This document shows positions 6,152-7,866 of a DNA stretch of 7,866 nucleotides, piece after piece. Source of the stretch: DAONFI01 sp035403485 (GTDB lineage Bacteria > Planctomycetota > Phycisphaerae > SM23-33); the NCBI GenBank assembly GCA_964536835.1, contig CAZIAZ010000069.1, positions 1-7,866 on the forward strand, read 5' to 3'. Position 1 is the first letter of the stretch. Each line of letters begins with the position of its first letter. A program made the position numbers and the translations under genes. The notes beneath the pieces were generated by a model. That model was not told where the DNA came from. It searched no databases and worked only from the letters and a program-made list of their open reading frames with translations.

Positions 6152-6350
6152 TTGTTAAAGGGACTTTTTTATGCCTGAAATATTACATCCTGCAATAAGT
6201 ACATTATCCTGATGATAACGTATACTATATTTTCGCACATTTGGTAAAAGGATATAGACAAGCAGTCTCCTATCCATGCTGATGGAATATGGTTTAATAA
6301 ACAATTTCACTAACACAGGAAGTGACAGAGAATATTTTATCACCGAAACA
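6152..6350. other. Upstream region of the DUF2961 gene, no gene seen
   Basis: This AT-rich stretch should hold the minus-strand promoter of the DUF2961 gene, but no pair of boxes stands out. It contains two ATCCTG copies 19 bases apart (6187-6192 and 6206-6211). It also contains ATGGAATAT at 6282-6290, the same nonamer as at 2889-2897 in front of the aminotransferase operon and in the same orientation relative to the gene. CCAT/ATGG around 6274-6285 forms a small inverted repeat. Confidence 0.4.
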
Positions 6351-6649
6351 ATGGAAAGCAACCAAAAGAATCTGCCCGTCTTTAAACTCGACTAGCAACA
6401 GGCCCAGCAGCATATGGACATTCCGCCAGAACGTCGAGGAGTTCATCAACGGCCTGCTTAACAACGCCAAATCTGACGGGCTATGGCAAGGCGGAGCGAT
6501 ACAAGCGAAGTCCCGAATGCATTGACACACGCGGGCCGGCTATTACAAGCGTAAGTTGCACACGACGGCAGGCAAGGTCAATGCTCAAGGTACCCAAGCT
6601 CCGCAACCTACCGCTAGAAACATGAATAATCGAACGCTACCGCCGCTAA
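6351..6649 (+). pseudogene. Decayed N-terminal fragment of an IS256-family (mutator type) transposase
   Basis: Four blocks match the N-terminal part of IS256-family transposases only if the reading frame is switched. The blocks are V-E-E-F-I-N-G-L-L-N from 6424; E-R-Y-K-R-S-P-E-C-I-D-T-R from 6494 in the next frame; R-A-G-Y-Y-K-R-K-L-H-T-T-A-G-K-V-N up to 6582 back in the first frame; and L-K-V-P-K-L-R-N-L-P-L-E-T, stop, I-I-E-R-Y-R-R from 6584. Family members read close to DTRAGHYxRKLxTKAGEVxLKVPKLRxLPFETxIIERYRRR. In-frame stops lie at 6523-6525, 6623-6625 and 6647-6649. The DDE catalytic core is absent, so about 100 codons of a roughly 400-codon gene remain. The left limit at ATG 6351 is uncertain; the core is 6424-6649. 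It points towards the rRNA operon and ends right at that operon's terminator. No inverted ends were identified. Confidence 0.8.
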
Positions 6650-6707
6650 CAAAAAAATGCGCAAAAGAAAAGGCCCACGAGGTTTTTTAAAAATACCTCA
6701 TAGGCCT
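6650..6707 (-). terminator. Intrinsic terminator of the rRNA operon
   Basis: Read on the minus strand, AGGCCTATGAGGT (6707-6695) pairs with ACCTCGTGGGCCT (6683-6671). This makes a 13-base stem with two G-U pairs, around an AT-only loop. It is followed at once by TTTTCTTTT and, after GCGCA, a run of seven T. It lies 11 bases past the 5S gene and fits a strong factor-independent terminator acting only on the minus strand. Confidence 0.88.
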
Positions 6708-6717
6708 TCGAATATTA

Positions 6718-6827
6718 AGGCGGCGTTCACCTACTCTCCCACTTACGCAGTACCATTGGCCGTCAAGACTTCACTTCTGAGTTCGGAATGGGTTCAGGTG
6801 TTTCCCTTGACGCATTGCACACCGCCA
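6718..6827 (-). rRNA. rrf: 5S ribosomal RNA
   Basis: The minus strand carries the conserved 5S core, including ACCCATTCCGAACTCAG, GAAGTGAAG and the 3' GGGAGAGTAGGT. Helix I pairs GGCGGTG (6826-6820) with CGCCGCC (6725-6719) over seven pairs. The length of about 110 bases is slightly short for bacterial 5S. It follows the 23S gene in the usual order and precedes a strong terminator. Exact ends are uncertain by a few bases. Confidence 0.95.
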
Positions 6828-6953
6828 CAGCCTTGTCAGCCGATTAAAACCAACAAGACAGAAATATCGTCATAAGAGTGAAGCATCCTATCAAGATCGC
6901 TAAAGTGTAAATCTGGCTGACCTGAAGGCCACGTGCCTGGGCACATGACAAAT
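6828..6953 (-). other. 23S-5S internal transcribed spacer with processing stem
   Basis: The spacer of about 126 bases contains no tRNA. On the transcript, GGCTGAC (complement side 6915-6921) pairs with GTCAGCC (6835-6841), and AAGGC (6925-6929) pairs with GCCTT (6830-6834). Together they give 12 pairs with a three-base bulge, closing most of the spacer and ending next to the 5S start. A separate eight-pair hairpin lies at 6930-6947 (CATGTGCC and GGCACGTG on the minus strand). Both probably guide nuclease processing. Confidence 0.6.

Positions 6954-7866
<913 letters not shown>

Noticed and set aside
6828..6953. tRNA gene in the rRNA spacer
   Set aside because: No cloverleaf, T-loop sequence or acceptor stem can be formed on either strand.

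Overview
The window is about 45% GC and looks like the chromosome of a PVC-group bacterium (Planctomycetota, for example Phycisphaerae/Sedimentisphaerales, or Lentisphaerota). I infer this from the gene content (PF04734 ceramidase-like protein, DUF2961/GH172 protein, xylose-isomerase-like TIM barrel, DegT aminotransferase, all without signal peptides), which is typical of these glycan-degrading lineages. Nothing in the window fixes the species. The 23S gene could place it directly.

Layout from left to right. (1) Positions 1-2821, minus strand: a probable three-gene operon read from right to left. It holds a DegT/DnrJ/EryC1/StrS PLP aminotransferase, a PF04734 ceramidase-like hydrolase whose ATG overlaps the aminotransferase stop (ATGA), and 97 bases later the first 44 codons of a xylose-isomerase-like protein cut by the window edge. 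A plausible promoter, with direct repeats of TGGAAWA abutting its upstream side, precedes the operon. (2) Positions 2822-3557: a 736-base gene-poor stretch rich in inverted repeats. (3) Positions 3558-3884, plus strand: a lone XRE-type regulator, possibly on a leaderless mRNA. (4) Positions 3885-4174: AT-rich spacer with palindromes. (5) Positions 4175-6112, minus strand: a large cytosolic DUF2961 (GH172-like) protein with TPR-like helices and a C-terminal beta-sandwich. (6) Positions 6351-6649, plus strand: a decayed fragment of an IS256-family transposase. (7) Positions 6650-7866, minus strand: the 3' end of an rRNA operon, made of the 23S 3' part, a spacer without tRNA, 5S, and a strong intrinsic terminator.

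Working model (inference): the left operon and the DUF2961 gene handle an imported sugar or amino-sugar derivative inside the cell. The PF04734 member has lost the serine of the ceramidase GDVSPN motif, so it is unlikely to be a true ceramidase. I see no defence system, CRISPR array, retron or intact mobile element. The points most worth following are the aminotransferase/PF04734/isomerase operon, the fused GH172-like protein, the promoter repeats, and the inverted-repeat block at 3053-3203.
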